Shown here: positions 55,502 to 63,275 of the stretch, piece by piece
How the letters are laid out: every line of letters begins with the position of its first letter
Position numbering within the stretch: position 1 is the first letter of the stretch
From: Stenotrophobium rhamnosiphilum
GTDB taxonomy: Bacteria > Pseudomonadota > Gammaproteobacteria > Nevskiales > Nevskiaceae
Reading direction: 5' to 3'
Assembly: GCF_003052265.1 (NCBI RefSeq)
Contig: NZ_QANS01000003.1
Span: forward strand, 186,001-250,000
DNA: 64,000 nt
Notes under the pieces: generated by a model
The model's input: the letters and a program-made list of their open reading frames with translations, nothing else
The model's database searches: none
Told to the model about the DNA's origin: nothing
Program-made: the position numbers and the translations under genes

Positions 55502-56098
55502 TCAGAGGCTGCGGTAATTGGTGGTGGCGATATTACGGATGAAACCGATCACGCCTGGATGCGGCAGATGTCGGTAGCGCAGGCGTCGATACAAATATTC
55601 CAGCCCAAACACCGGCACCATAATCACGTAGTTCAGAAAATTGGTGCACCAAGACCACAGCTCAGGCGTGGCCCAAATGGCCAGCGCAGCATTGAGCAGC
55701 GACATGCCCGCGAGCAGCAAAGTCCAAAGCCAAGTGATATTGCGGGTGTAGCTGTAGAGCTCTTGCGGCAACACCCCGCCGCGTTCGACCAGCGCCATGC
55801 GCGTAATCAGCGGCGATTGACCGGCCAGCAAAGTGCGGCCGAAGAACCATGCGCCGAGTGCGGGCAGCAGCACCGGCGGGAGCATCAAAATGTAGTGGCT
55901 GCCACCGATATGCGTCAGTCCCCAGAGCAGTGCCATCGCAACCAGCAGCAGCAACCAACTTTGCGGACGCAAGGCGCGCAGCCCAGCGTAGAGCGGAATC
56001 GCGGCCAAACAGCACAGCGCCAGCCACTGCAACTCAATGCGATGCAGCATGATCGCCAGATGCACGAGTACCGGATACGCCAGAACGAGGACTGGCAT
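55502..56098 (-). CDS. apeG: Polytopic membrane protein of aryl polyene clusters (COG4648 type)
   Basis: The 198-residue protein has five or six membrane spans (for example LALCCLAAIPLYAGLRAL and LLLLVAMALLWGLTHIG) and ends with a conserved-looking FLNYVIMVPVFGLEYLYRRLRYRHLP segment. The function of this family is unknown, but it is a regular member of aryl polyene loci, where it is thought to help place the polyene in the envelope. It lies between the ACP gene (10 bases) and the ligase gene (1 base). Confidence 0.8.
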   Translation of the reverse strand: MPVLVLAYPVLVHLAIMLHRIELQWLALCCLAAIPLYAGLRALRPQSWLLLLVAMALLWGLTHIGGSHYILMLPPVLLPALGAWFFGRTLLAGQSPLITRMALVERGGVLPQELYSYTRNITWLWTLLLAGMSLLNAALAIWATPELWSWCTNFLNYVIMVPVFGLEYLYRRLRYRHLPHPGVIGFIRNIATTNYRSL

Positions 56099-56108
56099 TA
56101 AGGCGTTC

Positions 56109-56390
56109 TTATTGGCCGACGCGCTTCTGCTGCACGAAAGCGCTGAGTGCGCGCAGGGAGGCGAAGGATTTTTTGGTGGCTTCGTCGTCGGACTTCAGTT
56201 CGACGCCGTATTTCTGGCTGATCGCGAGCGCAATTTCGAGCGCGTCGATGGAATCCAGCCCGAGACTGCCGGGGTTTTGGCCAAATAAAGCAGCGTCCGG
56301 CGCGATCGCGCCCGGTTCAATGCCATCAAGATTCAGTGATTGCACCAACAGTTGTGCCAAAGCCAGTTCTTCTGCCGACTGTGCCGACAT
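56109..56390 (-). CDS. Acyl carrier protein 1
   Basis: The 93-residue acidic protein has the phosphopantetheine site GLDSIDALEIA with Ser47. It carries the growing chain as a thioester. It is the first gene of the left operon. A second ACP is encoded in the right operon; aryl polyene systems usually have two with separate tasks. Confidence 0.92.
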   Translation of the reverse strand: MSAQSAEELALAQLLVQSLNLDGIEPGAIAPDAALFGQNPGSLGLDSIDALEIALAISQKYGVELKSDDEATKKSFASLRALSAFVQQKRVGQ

Positions 56391-56585
56391 AATTGCTCCC
56401 GGAAATTTTGTAATTAGACCGCTGATGGAAGCGGTATACGCTAGACGCTATTTGGTCTAAATTCTCGCACGAAAGGGCAACGTTCTGTAACGCGATGAAG
56501 CGTGCAGCATGTTATTAAATATATAACGATTAAAATTAATGCGGATTATTTTCAACATTGTGGATAGCGACAAACACGCACGCGG
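56391..56585. promoter_or_regulatory. Divergent promoter region of the pigment cluster
   Basis: These 195 bases lie between the two operons and must hold both promoters. The half next to the chorismatase gene (56510-56560) is very AT-rich. An inverted repeat TTAGACC (56414-56420) and GGTCTAA (56454-56460), 33 bases apart, with a related CTAGACG between, lies close to the ACP start and could be a regulator site. No -10/-35 pair is convincing enough to call. Confidence 0.55.
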
Positions 56586-57608
56586 ATGGCGTGTATGACG
56601 GCTGTGCGACCAGATCCAACCGTGCGTCCTTATAGTGTCAGTTATGTCGACGAGTCTGTCGCGAAGATTGATGAGCAGACGCTGGCCTGCGTTCGCTTTG
56701 GACGCAATCTGCCGCCTATTGATGATCCGCGCAGCATCACCATCGAACTCGAGCAGCTCGATGCTGCGCCGCAGGCGCAACTCTGGCGCAGCGAAACGCC
56801 GGTGCAGCATGGCATCGACGACAACATCAACTACGCCATCAATGGTGAAGTGTTGTTCGGCAGTATCCGGCTCGAAGAATCTGATCTGCTGCATATCGAT
56901 AACGCCTCCTTTCGTACCTATGTGCGTTTGGATCGGCTGATGCAAAAGCTGGGCTATCCCTGCTGGCAGCGCGTGTGGATTTACATGGCGGACATCACGC
57001 AAGGCGATGGCGATGCCGAGCGTTATCGCCAGTTCAGTCTGGGTCGCCATCGTGCGCTCTCGCTGAAGCCGGGATTTGAATTGAACCTGCCAGCAGCAAC
57101 CGCGATTGGTACGCATGGCAGCGGACTCAATATTTATTTCATTGCGGGCAAATCGCCGGGAATCCAAGTGGAGAATCCGCGCCAAGTCAGCGCGTTCAGT
57201 TATCCGCGTGAATATGGCCCTCGCAGCCCGAGCTTTTCGCGCGCCACGTTGCGGCGCTGGGCCGAAGGCGCTCATTTATATGTGTCGGGAACGGCCAGCA
57301 TTGTTGGTCATGCCAGCCAACATTTAGATGACCCTGCGATGCAGCTCAATGAGGTCGCCAACAACATTCGCGCATTGGTGCAGAACGCGCTTGATCACCA
57401 TTACGCCGGGCAAGACGCCAGCGAGTGCACGCCGCTAGGGCTCAAGCTTTATCTGCGCGATCGTCATTATCTACCTGCGCTTCGCAGCCAGATTCCGCAG
57501 CTATTCGGCGCGGCGACACCGATCCTCTGTATGGAAGGCGATATCTGCCGCCGTGATCTGCTGCTGGAAGTCGAAGGCATCTATGCCATGCCTGGGACAG
57601 CGCAATGA
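56586..57608 (+). CDS. xanB2: Chorismatase (XanB2/FkbO/Hyg5 family) supplying hydroxybenzoate
   Basis: The 340-residue protein matches the chorismatase family: NINYAINGEVLFG, NLPAATAIGT, NPRQVSAFSYPREYGPRSPSFSRA and the signature SGTASIVGHASQH followed by Q-x-N-E-V-x-N-N. These enzymes split chorismate to pyruvate and a hydroxybenzoate or dihydro product. XanB2 of Xanthomonas makes 3- and 4-hydroxybenzoate, the starter of xanthomonadin. Its place at the head of the right operon fits. Which product this copy makes cannot be read here. The start at 56586 or 56595 has no clear ribosome-binding site. Confidence 0.92.
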   Translation: MACMTAVRPDPTVRPYSVSYVDESVAKIDEQTLACVRFGRNLPPIDDPRSITIELEQLDAAPQAQLWRSETPVQHGIDDNINYAINGEVLFGSIRLEESDLLHIDNASFRTYVRLDRLMQKLGYPCWQRVWIYMADITQGDGDAERYRQFSLGRHRALSLKPGFELNLPAATAIGTHGSGLNIYFIAGKSPGIQVENPRQVSAFSYPREYGPRSPSFSRATLRRWAEGAHLYVSGTASIVGHASQHLDDPAMQLNEVANNIRALVQNALDHHYAGQDASECTPLGLKLYLRDRHYLPALRSQIPQLFGAATPILCMEGDICRRDLLLEVEGIYAMPGTAQ

Positions 57609-58432
57609 ATATGCTGAGTCAGCGCTTGGGTTACGGCTGGCGTGTATTCGTTACCGGATTGAGCTTCGCCATTTTTGGTATCGGTGGCGTGTTGATGTCG
57701 CTGACCGTGCTTCCGCTGGTGCGTCTTTTGAGCGCCGATGCTGCCGAGACCAAGCGCGCTTCGCAGCGCGTGGTGCATTATAGCTGGCGCTTCTTTGTCT
57801 GGTTTATGAAAACCGTCGGCATCCTGACTTGGGAGGTGCGCGGAATCGAACGCTTCGCTCAGCCAGGACGTTTGATCGTTGCTAATCACCCCAGCCTGTT
57901 GGATGTGGTGTTCATGATCTCGTTCATCCCGATGATCGATTGCATCGTCAAGCCCGCCATCTTGCGCAATCCATTTATGCGCGGTCCGGCTTCATGGGCG
58001 GGCTATATCCCCAATGGTGATCCCGAGCGTTTGATCGAAGATTGTTCACGCACGCTACGCGAGGGTAATTCGCTGCTGATGTTTCCAGAAGGCACGCGCA
58101 GCAAACCGGGTCAGCCCATTCATATGAAGCGCGGCGCGGCGCAAATTGCGCTGGCTGCAAGTGTTGAGATTTTGCCGGTGACGATCACCGTGGTGCCGAC
58201 CACGCTGACCAAAAATGAACCGTGGTACCAAGTGCCATCGAGACCATTTCACGTCACCATCACCGCCGCCGAGCCGGTGGCCTTATCGCGGTTTTTACAA
58301 GAGGGCGTGAGCCGTGCCGCCGCTGCTCGGCACATCACCGAATACCTTGAGGATCACTTTACAAAAAGCGCCGCGATCCAGACTGCGGAAGTCTGTGCGC
58401 GTATCGGCGGCACTGTCCCTGTGCCCGTATAA
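57605..58432 (+). CDS. PlsC-like 1-acylglycerol-phosphate acyltransferase family protein
   Basis: The 275-residue protein has two N-terminal hydrophobic segments and the acyltransferase motifs NHPSLLD (motif I, about 99-105; the usual H-x4-D) and FPEGTRSKPG (motif III, about 160-169). It would transfer an acyl or polyene chain to a lipid. The start overlaps the chorismatase stop by four bases (ATGA). This is the second lipid acyltransferase of the cluster, next to the LpxL-like one. Confidence 0.87.
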   Translation: MNMLSQRLGYGWRVFVTGLSFAIFGIGGVLMSLTVLPLVRLLSADAAETKRASQRVVHYSWRFFVWFMKTVGILTWEVRGIERFAQPGRLIVANHPSLLDVVFMISFIPMIDCIVKPAILRNPFMRGPASWAGYIPNGDPERLIEDCSRTLREGNSLLMFPEGTRSKPGQPIHMKRGAAQIALAASVEILPVTITVVPTTLTKNEPWYQVPSRPFHVTITAAEPVALSRFLQEGVSRAAAARHITEYLEDHFTKSAAIQTAEVCARIGGTVPVPV

Positions 58433-58474
58433 TCCGCCTATAAAAGAAATAGATTTTGGGAGTGGTGGTGGGTT

Positions 58475-58732
58475 ATGCAGAACAAGCAAGAAATTTACGA
58501 GAAATTGCGCGAGGTATTGGTCGAGCTTTTTGAGATCGAGCCGACCAAAATTTCATTGCAGTCCAATCTGTATACCGAGTTGGATATCGATAGCATTGAT
58601 GCCGTGGACTTGGTGATCAAGCTCAAAGAAATCACCGGCAAGAAAATCCAAGCCGAAGAATTCAAGCAAGTGCGCACAGTGAACGACGTAGTTGAGACGC
58701 TGCACAATCTACTCAACGCGCCCGCAGCCTAA
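58475..58732 (+). CDS. Acyl carrier protein 2
   Basis: The 85-residue protein has the phosphopantetheine site LDIDSIDAVDL with Ser40. GGGAG lies a little upstream of the ATG. It is different in sequence from ACP 1 in the left operon. One of the two ACPs probably holds the starter and the other the extender chain. Confidence 0.92.
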   Translation: MQNKQEIYEKLREVLVELFEIEPTKISLQSNLYTELDIDSIDAVDLVIKLKEITGKKIQAEEFKQVRTVNDVVETLHNLLNAPAA

Positions 58733-58733
58733 A

Positions 58734-59075
58734 TTGATCACTGAGCCGGAAATCCTTTCGACAACGCGCGATGGTGAAACGGTTCACCTGAGCCTAAGGC
58801 TTCAAGCTGAGCTTGAGCAGTTCAAAGGGCACTTCGACGGATTTCCGATGTTGGCGGGCGTGGTGCAAGTTGACTGGGCGATTCAACAGGGCCGCCGTCA
58901 TTTCACACTGCCGCCCAATTTCAAACGACTCACCGCGCTCAAATTCCTACGGGTCATCATGCCCGGCAATGAGCTGCAACTATCACTAAGCCATAACAGC
59001 AAGGGCGAATTGGATTTTCGCTATTTGCGTGATGGCGCCACAGTTTCGTCGGGGCGAGTGCTGTTCGCGGATTGA
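58734..59075 (+). CDS. apeI: ApeI-like hotdog dehydratase
   Basis: The core FKGHFDGFPMLAGVVQVDWAI (two overlapping parts of the hotdog loop) identifies a dehydratase of the ApeI kind. No ATG lies at a sensible place: translation probably starts at TTG 58734, one base after the ACP stop, giving 113 residues, or at TTG 58692 inside the ACP gene. Together with the two dehydratase-like genes of the left operon it would form the double bonds of the polyene. Confidence 0.78.
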   Translation: MITEPEILSTTRDGETVHLSLRLQAELEQFKGHFDGFPMLAGVVQVDWAIQQGRRHFTLPPNFKRLTALKFLRVIMPGNELQLSLSHNSKGELDFRYLRDGATVSSGRVLFAD

Positions 59076-59096
59076 GTCCGCAACGCCACTAACACT

Positions 59097-59849
59097 ATGT
59101 TCAAGCCCTGCATCGTAATTCCGTTTTACAACCACGAAGGTGCTATCGCGCAGACCTTGGCTTCGATCAAGTCCGCGGGCTTGCCTTGCTGGTTAGTCGA
59201 TGACGGTAGTGATCAACGTTGTACGGCTGTGCTCGAAGCCTTGGCTGCACGCGAAGTCTCGTGGCTGCATTTGATTCGTTATCGCACCAATGCCGGTAAA
59301 GGCCAAGCCGTCATGGTTGGTTGTGCTGCCGCGAATCAAGAAGGATTTACGCACGCGCTGCAACTGGATGCCGATGGGCAGCACGATGTTGCCGATATTC
59401 CAAAACTGCTAGCGCTTGCCGAATCCAATCCCACGGCTTTGATCACAGGCGTGCCGATCTATGATGACTCGGTTCCGCGCGGTCGACTGTATGGTCGCTA
59501 CATCACGCACTTCTGGGTTTGGATTCACACGCTGTCATTCCAGATCAAAGATTCCATGTGCGGTTACCGGGTTTATCCCTTGGCTTCAACACTGGATATT
59601 TGGAACACGCAGCACATCGGCCGACGCATGGATTTCGACATTGAAATCATGGTGCGCATGTTCTGGGCGGGTGCGTCGGTGTTGTCAGTGCCGACAAAAG
59701 TCACTTATCCACTAGATGGCGTCTCGCATTTCAATATGACGCGCGACAACCTGCGCATCTCTTGGATGCACACAAAGCTATTCTTCGGCATGCTGGCCCG
59801 CCTGCCGCGTCTGTTGTGGCAGCGTTTCAGTTCGCGGAGATCTGTATGA
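59097..59849 (+). CDS. Family 2 glycosyltransferase
   Basis: The 250-residue protein has the GT-A fold of family 2: VIPFYNHEGAIAQTL at the start, WLVDDGSDQ and the metal-binding LDADGQHD (about 90-97), then a late DFDIEIMVRMFWAG segment. There is no membrane span until a weakly hydrophobic C-terminus. In E. coli-type clusters this domain is fused to an acyltransferase; here it is separate. It would add a sugar to the polyene or its lipid carrier. Confidence 0.88.
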   Translation: MFKPCIVIPFYNHEGAIAQTLASIKSAGLPCWLVDDGSDQRCTAVLEALAAREVSWLHLIRYRTNAGKGQAVMVGCAAANQEGFTHALQLDADGQHDVADIPKLLALAESNPTALITGVPIYDDSVPRGRLYGRYITHFWVWIHTLSFQIKDSMCGYRVYPLASTLDIWNTQHIGRRMDFDIEIMVRMFWAGASVLSVPTKVTYPLDGVSHFNMTRDNLRISWMHTKLFFGMLARLPRLLWQRFSSRRSV

Positions 59850-60265
59850 GTGCGCCGTTGCTGCAACATGAAGTCGAGATCGAGATTCCATTTCACGACT
59901 GTGATCCTGCTGGCATTGTCTGGCACGGCAACTACGCGCGCTATTTTGAAGTAGCACGCTGCGCACTGTTGGAAACGCTCAACTACAACTACGACCACAT
60001 GGCCGAAAGTGGTTATGCATGGCCGCTCATAGATTTTCAGGCGCGCTTTGTCAGACCGCTGCGCTTCAAACAGAAAGTGCGAGTGCGTGCACGGATTGTT
60101 GAGTGGGAATACCGGCTCAAGATCGATTATCTGATGACCGATAGTGTCAGTGGCGAACGCTTGACCAAAGGTTTCACCACACAAGTGGCGGTTGATATCG
60201 CCAATGGCGAAATGAATTTGGCATCGCCAGAAATTCTGTTGAAGAAACTGGGAGTCGGTCAATGA
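59846..60265 (+). CDS. apeK: Acyl-CoA/ACP thioesterase, 4-hydroxybenzoyl-CoA-thioesterase-like (ApeK)
   Basis: The ATG at 59846 overlaps the glycosyltransferase stop by four bases. The 139-residue protein has the hotdog thioesterase motif FHDCDPAGIVWHGNYARYFE (residues 16-35), including the Asp of the active site. It should release or transfer the finished chain, or edit misloaded ACPs. It matches the thioesterase at this place in aryl polyene clusters. Confidence 0.9.
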   Translation: MSAPLLQHEVEIEIPFHDCDPAGIVWHGNYARYFEVARCALLETLNYNYDHMAESGYAWPLIDFQARFVRPLRFKQKVRVRARIVEWEYRLKIDYLMTDSVSGERLTKGFTTQVAVDIANGEMNLASPEILLKKLGVGQ

Positions 60266-60912
60266 AAATGCACCGATTCGCAATGTTGTTGATCGCGGCA
60301 GCATTTAGTGCAAACGCTGCTGCGCCAGTGTTTGATCAAGCGACTAACGCAGAACAACTGAAACAGATCATTGCACCCGCAGCACGCGAGTTGGCAAAAA
60401 CGCCCGTACTGCGCGGTAGTTTTGTGCAGCGCAAATTTCTCAGCGGCCTTCCAAAGCCACTTAAATCCAGCGGCAATTACGTGATTTCGCGTGAGCAAGG
60501 CATCTGGTGGCATACGCAACTGCCTTTTGATTCGGAATTTATTTTGACGCCAGAGAGCATGGCGCAACTCGATGGCGGCAAAGTTGCAACGCGACTGACT
60601 GCAGCACAGCAGCCAGGCTTACGAGTAGTTGGTGATGTGTTCTTCTCAATCTTTGCTTTGGACCCCAGCGCGCTCGCAGCTAACTTCGAATTATTTGGTC
60701 AGCGTGGTGAACGCGATGCTTGGACGATGGGCCTACGTCCAAAATCCAGCGCGATGCGCAGCGTGATGAGTGAGACTGTCATCACCGGCGCGAGCCGCGT
60801 AGATAAAGTTGAAATGTGGGATGCCCACGGTGACCGCACTGAAATCACTTTGACGAGCAAGGGCAATGCAACGCCGCTAACCGCAGAAGAAGCGGCGCTA
60901 TTCAAAAAATGA
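60262..60912 (+). CDS. apeL: LolA-like outer-membrane carrier (ApeL)
   Basis: The 216-residue protein starts with a signal peptide (cleavage near ANAA) and has the LolA-like pattern VLRGSFVQRKFLSGLPKPLKSSGNYV and GIWWHTQLPFDSEF. LolA proteins carry lipids across the periplasm; in aryl polyene loci this version is thought to carry the polyene lipid to the outer membrane. It overlaps the thioesterase gene by four bases and the exporter gene by four bases. Confidence 0.87.
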   Translation: MKMHRFAMLLIAAAFSANAAAPVFDQATNAEQLKQIIAPAARELAKTPVLRGSFVQRKFLSGLPKPLKSSGNYVISREQGIWWHTQLPFDSEFILTPESMAQLDGGKVATRLTAAQQPGLRVVGDVFFSIFALDPSALAANFELFGQRGERDAWTMGLRPKSSAMRSVMSETVITGASRVDKVEMWDAHGDRTEITLTSKGNATPLTAEEAALFKK

Positions 60913-63275
60913 GTACGGAAGCAATACGAGCCCGCGGGGTGCGTCTACGCTTTTTCATTTGGCTCGCACTGATGCTTGCGGTTTGTGGCGCGTTCTTCAC
61001 GGATCTCAAAGGCAATCTCAGCACTGAGACCGATATCTTGGCGTTGCTGCCGGGTGCACAACACGATCCGGTCGTCGATCATGCCTTGCGCGAGTTTTCT
61101 GATCAGGCCGGACGTAAAGTTTTAATTCTTGTCGGCAGTCGCAATGCTGAAGATGCTCGCGTTGCTGGTGCGACCTTTGCCGCTGATCTGAAAGCCGGTG
61201 AAGGTATTGCTGACGTGCAATACGAAGTGCGCAATCGCATTGGCGAAACACTCAAGGCTTATTTGGCTTATCGCCATTCACTGCTCTCGGCACTGGATCG
61301 CGAACGTCTCGCCATAGATCAGGGTGAGGCTTTGTATCGTGATGCACAGCGTGCGCTCTATACGCCAGCGGGGTTGATGCGTCCGGCAACACCGGCTGAA
61401 GATCCGTTGGGTTTGCTCAGCGACTTTTTAATGGCGCAAGTTCCACCGCTTGGCAAAGTGCAACTAGATGGCGGCGTATTGAGCGTTGCAGGTGAGGGCA
61501 AACATTGGGTGCTGGTCATTGCCGAAACGCGTGAGGGTCCGTTTGCCAGCACGACGCAAGAATCGGTGATGCCGGTGATTGAAGCCGCAACCGAAAAAGC
61601 CCGCGCAGCTGGCGCAGACGTTTTGGTATCTGGCTTGTTGCCTCACGCAGCCTATGCAGCCAAACAAGCGCACCATGAAGTCGCGACATTTGGGTTGGTG
61701 TCTTTAATCGGAACCATTTTGCTGCTGTTGTTTGTGCATCGCTCGATGCGCCCGGTGTTGATGTCCGCTGGGTCCATCGCTTTAGGTTTGATGGCGGCAC
61801 TGATTGCCTGTCACTGGATTTTTGGACGCGTGCATCTGCTGACGCTGGTGTTTGGATCCAGCTTGATCGGCGTTGCCGCCGATTACTCCACGTACTTTCT
61901 CACCGACGCGTTTCGCGTGCCGCGTCGTTGGGATGGGCGCGATGCGGTGCGTCATGTGGCGCCGGGAGTATTGCTTGGCTTGGGCACGGCGCTCACGGCT
62001 TATGCCGCGTTAATGGTTGCGCCGTTTCCCGGTCTGCGTCAGATCGCCGTGTTCTCCGCAGTGGGTCTGACCGTCGCTTGCGGTTGCGTGCTTTGTCTTT
62101 TTCCAATGATGCGTCCGCCGCAGGCGCCAGACATTTCACCGGCCATCGAGAAAATATTGCGTGCACTGTTGCCGCAGCCGATACGCAAAGGCGGAATGTT
62201 GATTCTGTTGCTGATCGTCATGGTCGCCGCTGTCGGTCTGATGCGTTTGACCGTCGTGAACGACTTGCACTTGATGCAATCGACGCCGCCGCAGTTGGTC
62301 GATAGTGAACGTCGCGTTCGTGCGCTGATGAACAACCCGACGGAATCGCAGTTCTTCCTCATTACCGGTAGTAGCGAAGAAGAAGTGTTGCAGCATGAAG
62401 AAGCGTTCTTGCCAAAGCTCGATGCCTTGCAAGCAAAAGGCGCGATTAGTTCCTACGCTGCAGTGACGCGCGCACTGCCTTCACAAAAAGCGCAGGCTGA
62501 TAACGCTGCATTGTTATTGCGCACGGCATACGCACCTGATGGATTGCTGCAACGCATGTTGACTGAGCTAGGTTATGAACCGGCACAGATCGCAACACGA
62601 CTCGCAGAGGCACAGGCCGGTACGCGCGCGCGATTGACGGCGCAAGGCTGGCTGGCCAGTGCCGCATCCGATTCCTACCGGCATCTCTGGTTAGGCAAAA
62701 TTTCTGATCGTTACGCCAGTGTCGTCACGCTCGGCGGTATTCGCGATATCGCTGTGCTGCGTGCGATTAAGCAAGCCGACGTGCGTTTGGTCGACAAAGT
62801 CGGGGACATCTCGGAACTGTTGGCACGTTATCAGCGCATCACCTTGTGGATTGTGGCGCTGGGCTACGTTGGCGTGCTGCTGCTGTTCTCACTGCGTTAT
62901 GGTTTCAGCAGTGCGCTGCGTGTGGTGCTGAGTCCTGCGCTCGCGAGTGTCGGTACCTTGGGCATTTTTGGTTTGATGGGTGAGGCGCTGAATTTGTTCA
63001 GCACGTTCTCACTCTTGCTGGTGTTGGGTATCGGTATCGACTACGCCATCTTCCTGCGTGAAGGCCGCGTGTCACCGCTATCATCGATGATCGCAGTGTT
63101 GGTCTGCGCGGCTACAGCGCTGCTGTCATTTGGCATGCTGGCATTTTCGAGCACGCCATTCATTCACAGTTTTGGCCTGACGATGCTGATCGGTATTACT
63201 CTTGCTGTCGTGGTGGCCCAAATATTGGCGCAACCCGCGGGCGCTGTTTCACATGGTGAATTACGTAATGACTGA
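60909..63275 (+). CDS. apeM: MMPL family exporter of the pigment cluster (ApeM)
   Basis: The 788-residue protein has the RND/MMPL two-half layout: a first span followed by a periplasmic domain (about 35-245), five spans (about 250-410), a second periplasmic domain and five final spans with GIGIDYAIFL near residue 715. GVAADYSTYF lies in the first half. It should move the polyene lipid out of the inner membrane, with the LolA-like carrier as periplasmic partner. Overlaps: four bases with apeL and eight bases with the next gene. Confidence 0.92.
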   Translation: MSTEAIRARGVRLRFFIWLALMLAVCGAFFTDLKGNLSTETDILALLPGAQHDPVVDHALREFSDQAGRKVLILVGSRNAEDARVAGATFAADLKAGEGIADVQYEVRNRIGETLKAYLAYRHSLLSALDRERLAIDQGEALYRDAQRALYTPAGLMRPATPAEDPLGLLSDFLMAQVPPLGKVQLDGGVLSVAGEGKHWVLVIAETREGPFASTTQESVMPVIEAATEKARAAGADVLVSGLLPHAAYAAKQAHHEVATFGLVSLIGTILLLLFVHRSMRPVLMSAGSIALGLMAALIACHWIFGRVHLLTLVFGSSLIGVAADYSTYFLTDAFRVPRRWDGRDAVRHVAPGVLLGLGTALTAYAALMVAPFPGLRQIAVFSAVGLTVACGCVLCLFPMMRPPQAPDISPAIEKILRALLPQPIRKGGMLILLLIVMVAAVGLMRLTVVNDLHLMQSTPPQLVDSERRVRALMNNPTESQFFLITGSSEEEVLQHEEAFLPKLDALQAKGAISSYAAVTRALPSQKAQADNAALLLRTAYAPDGLLQRMLTELGYEPAQIATRLAEAQAGTRARLTAQGWLASAASDSYRHLWLGKISDRYASVVTLGGIRDIAVLRAIKQADVRLVDKVGDISELLARYQRITLWIVALGYVGVLLLFSLRYGFSSALRVVLSPALASVGTLGIFGLMGEALNLFSTFSLLLVLGIGIDYAIFLREGRVSPLSSMIAVLVCAATALLSFGMLAFSSTPFIHSFGLTMLIGITLAVVVAQILAQPAGAVSHGELRND

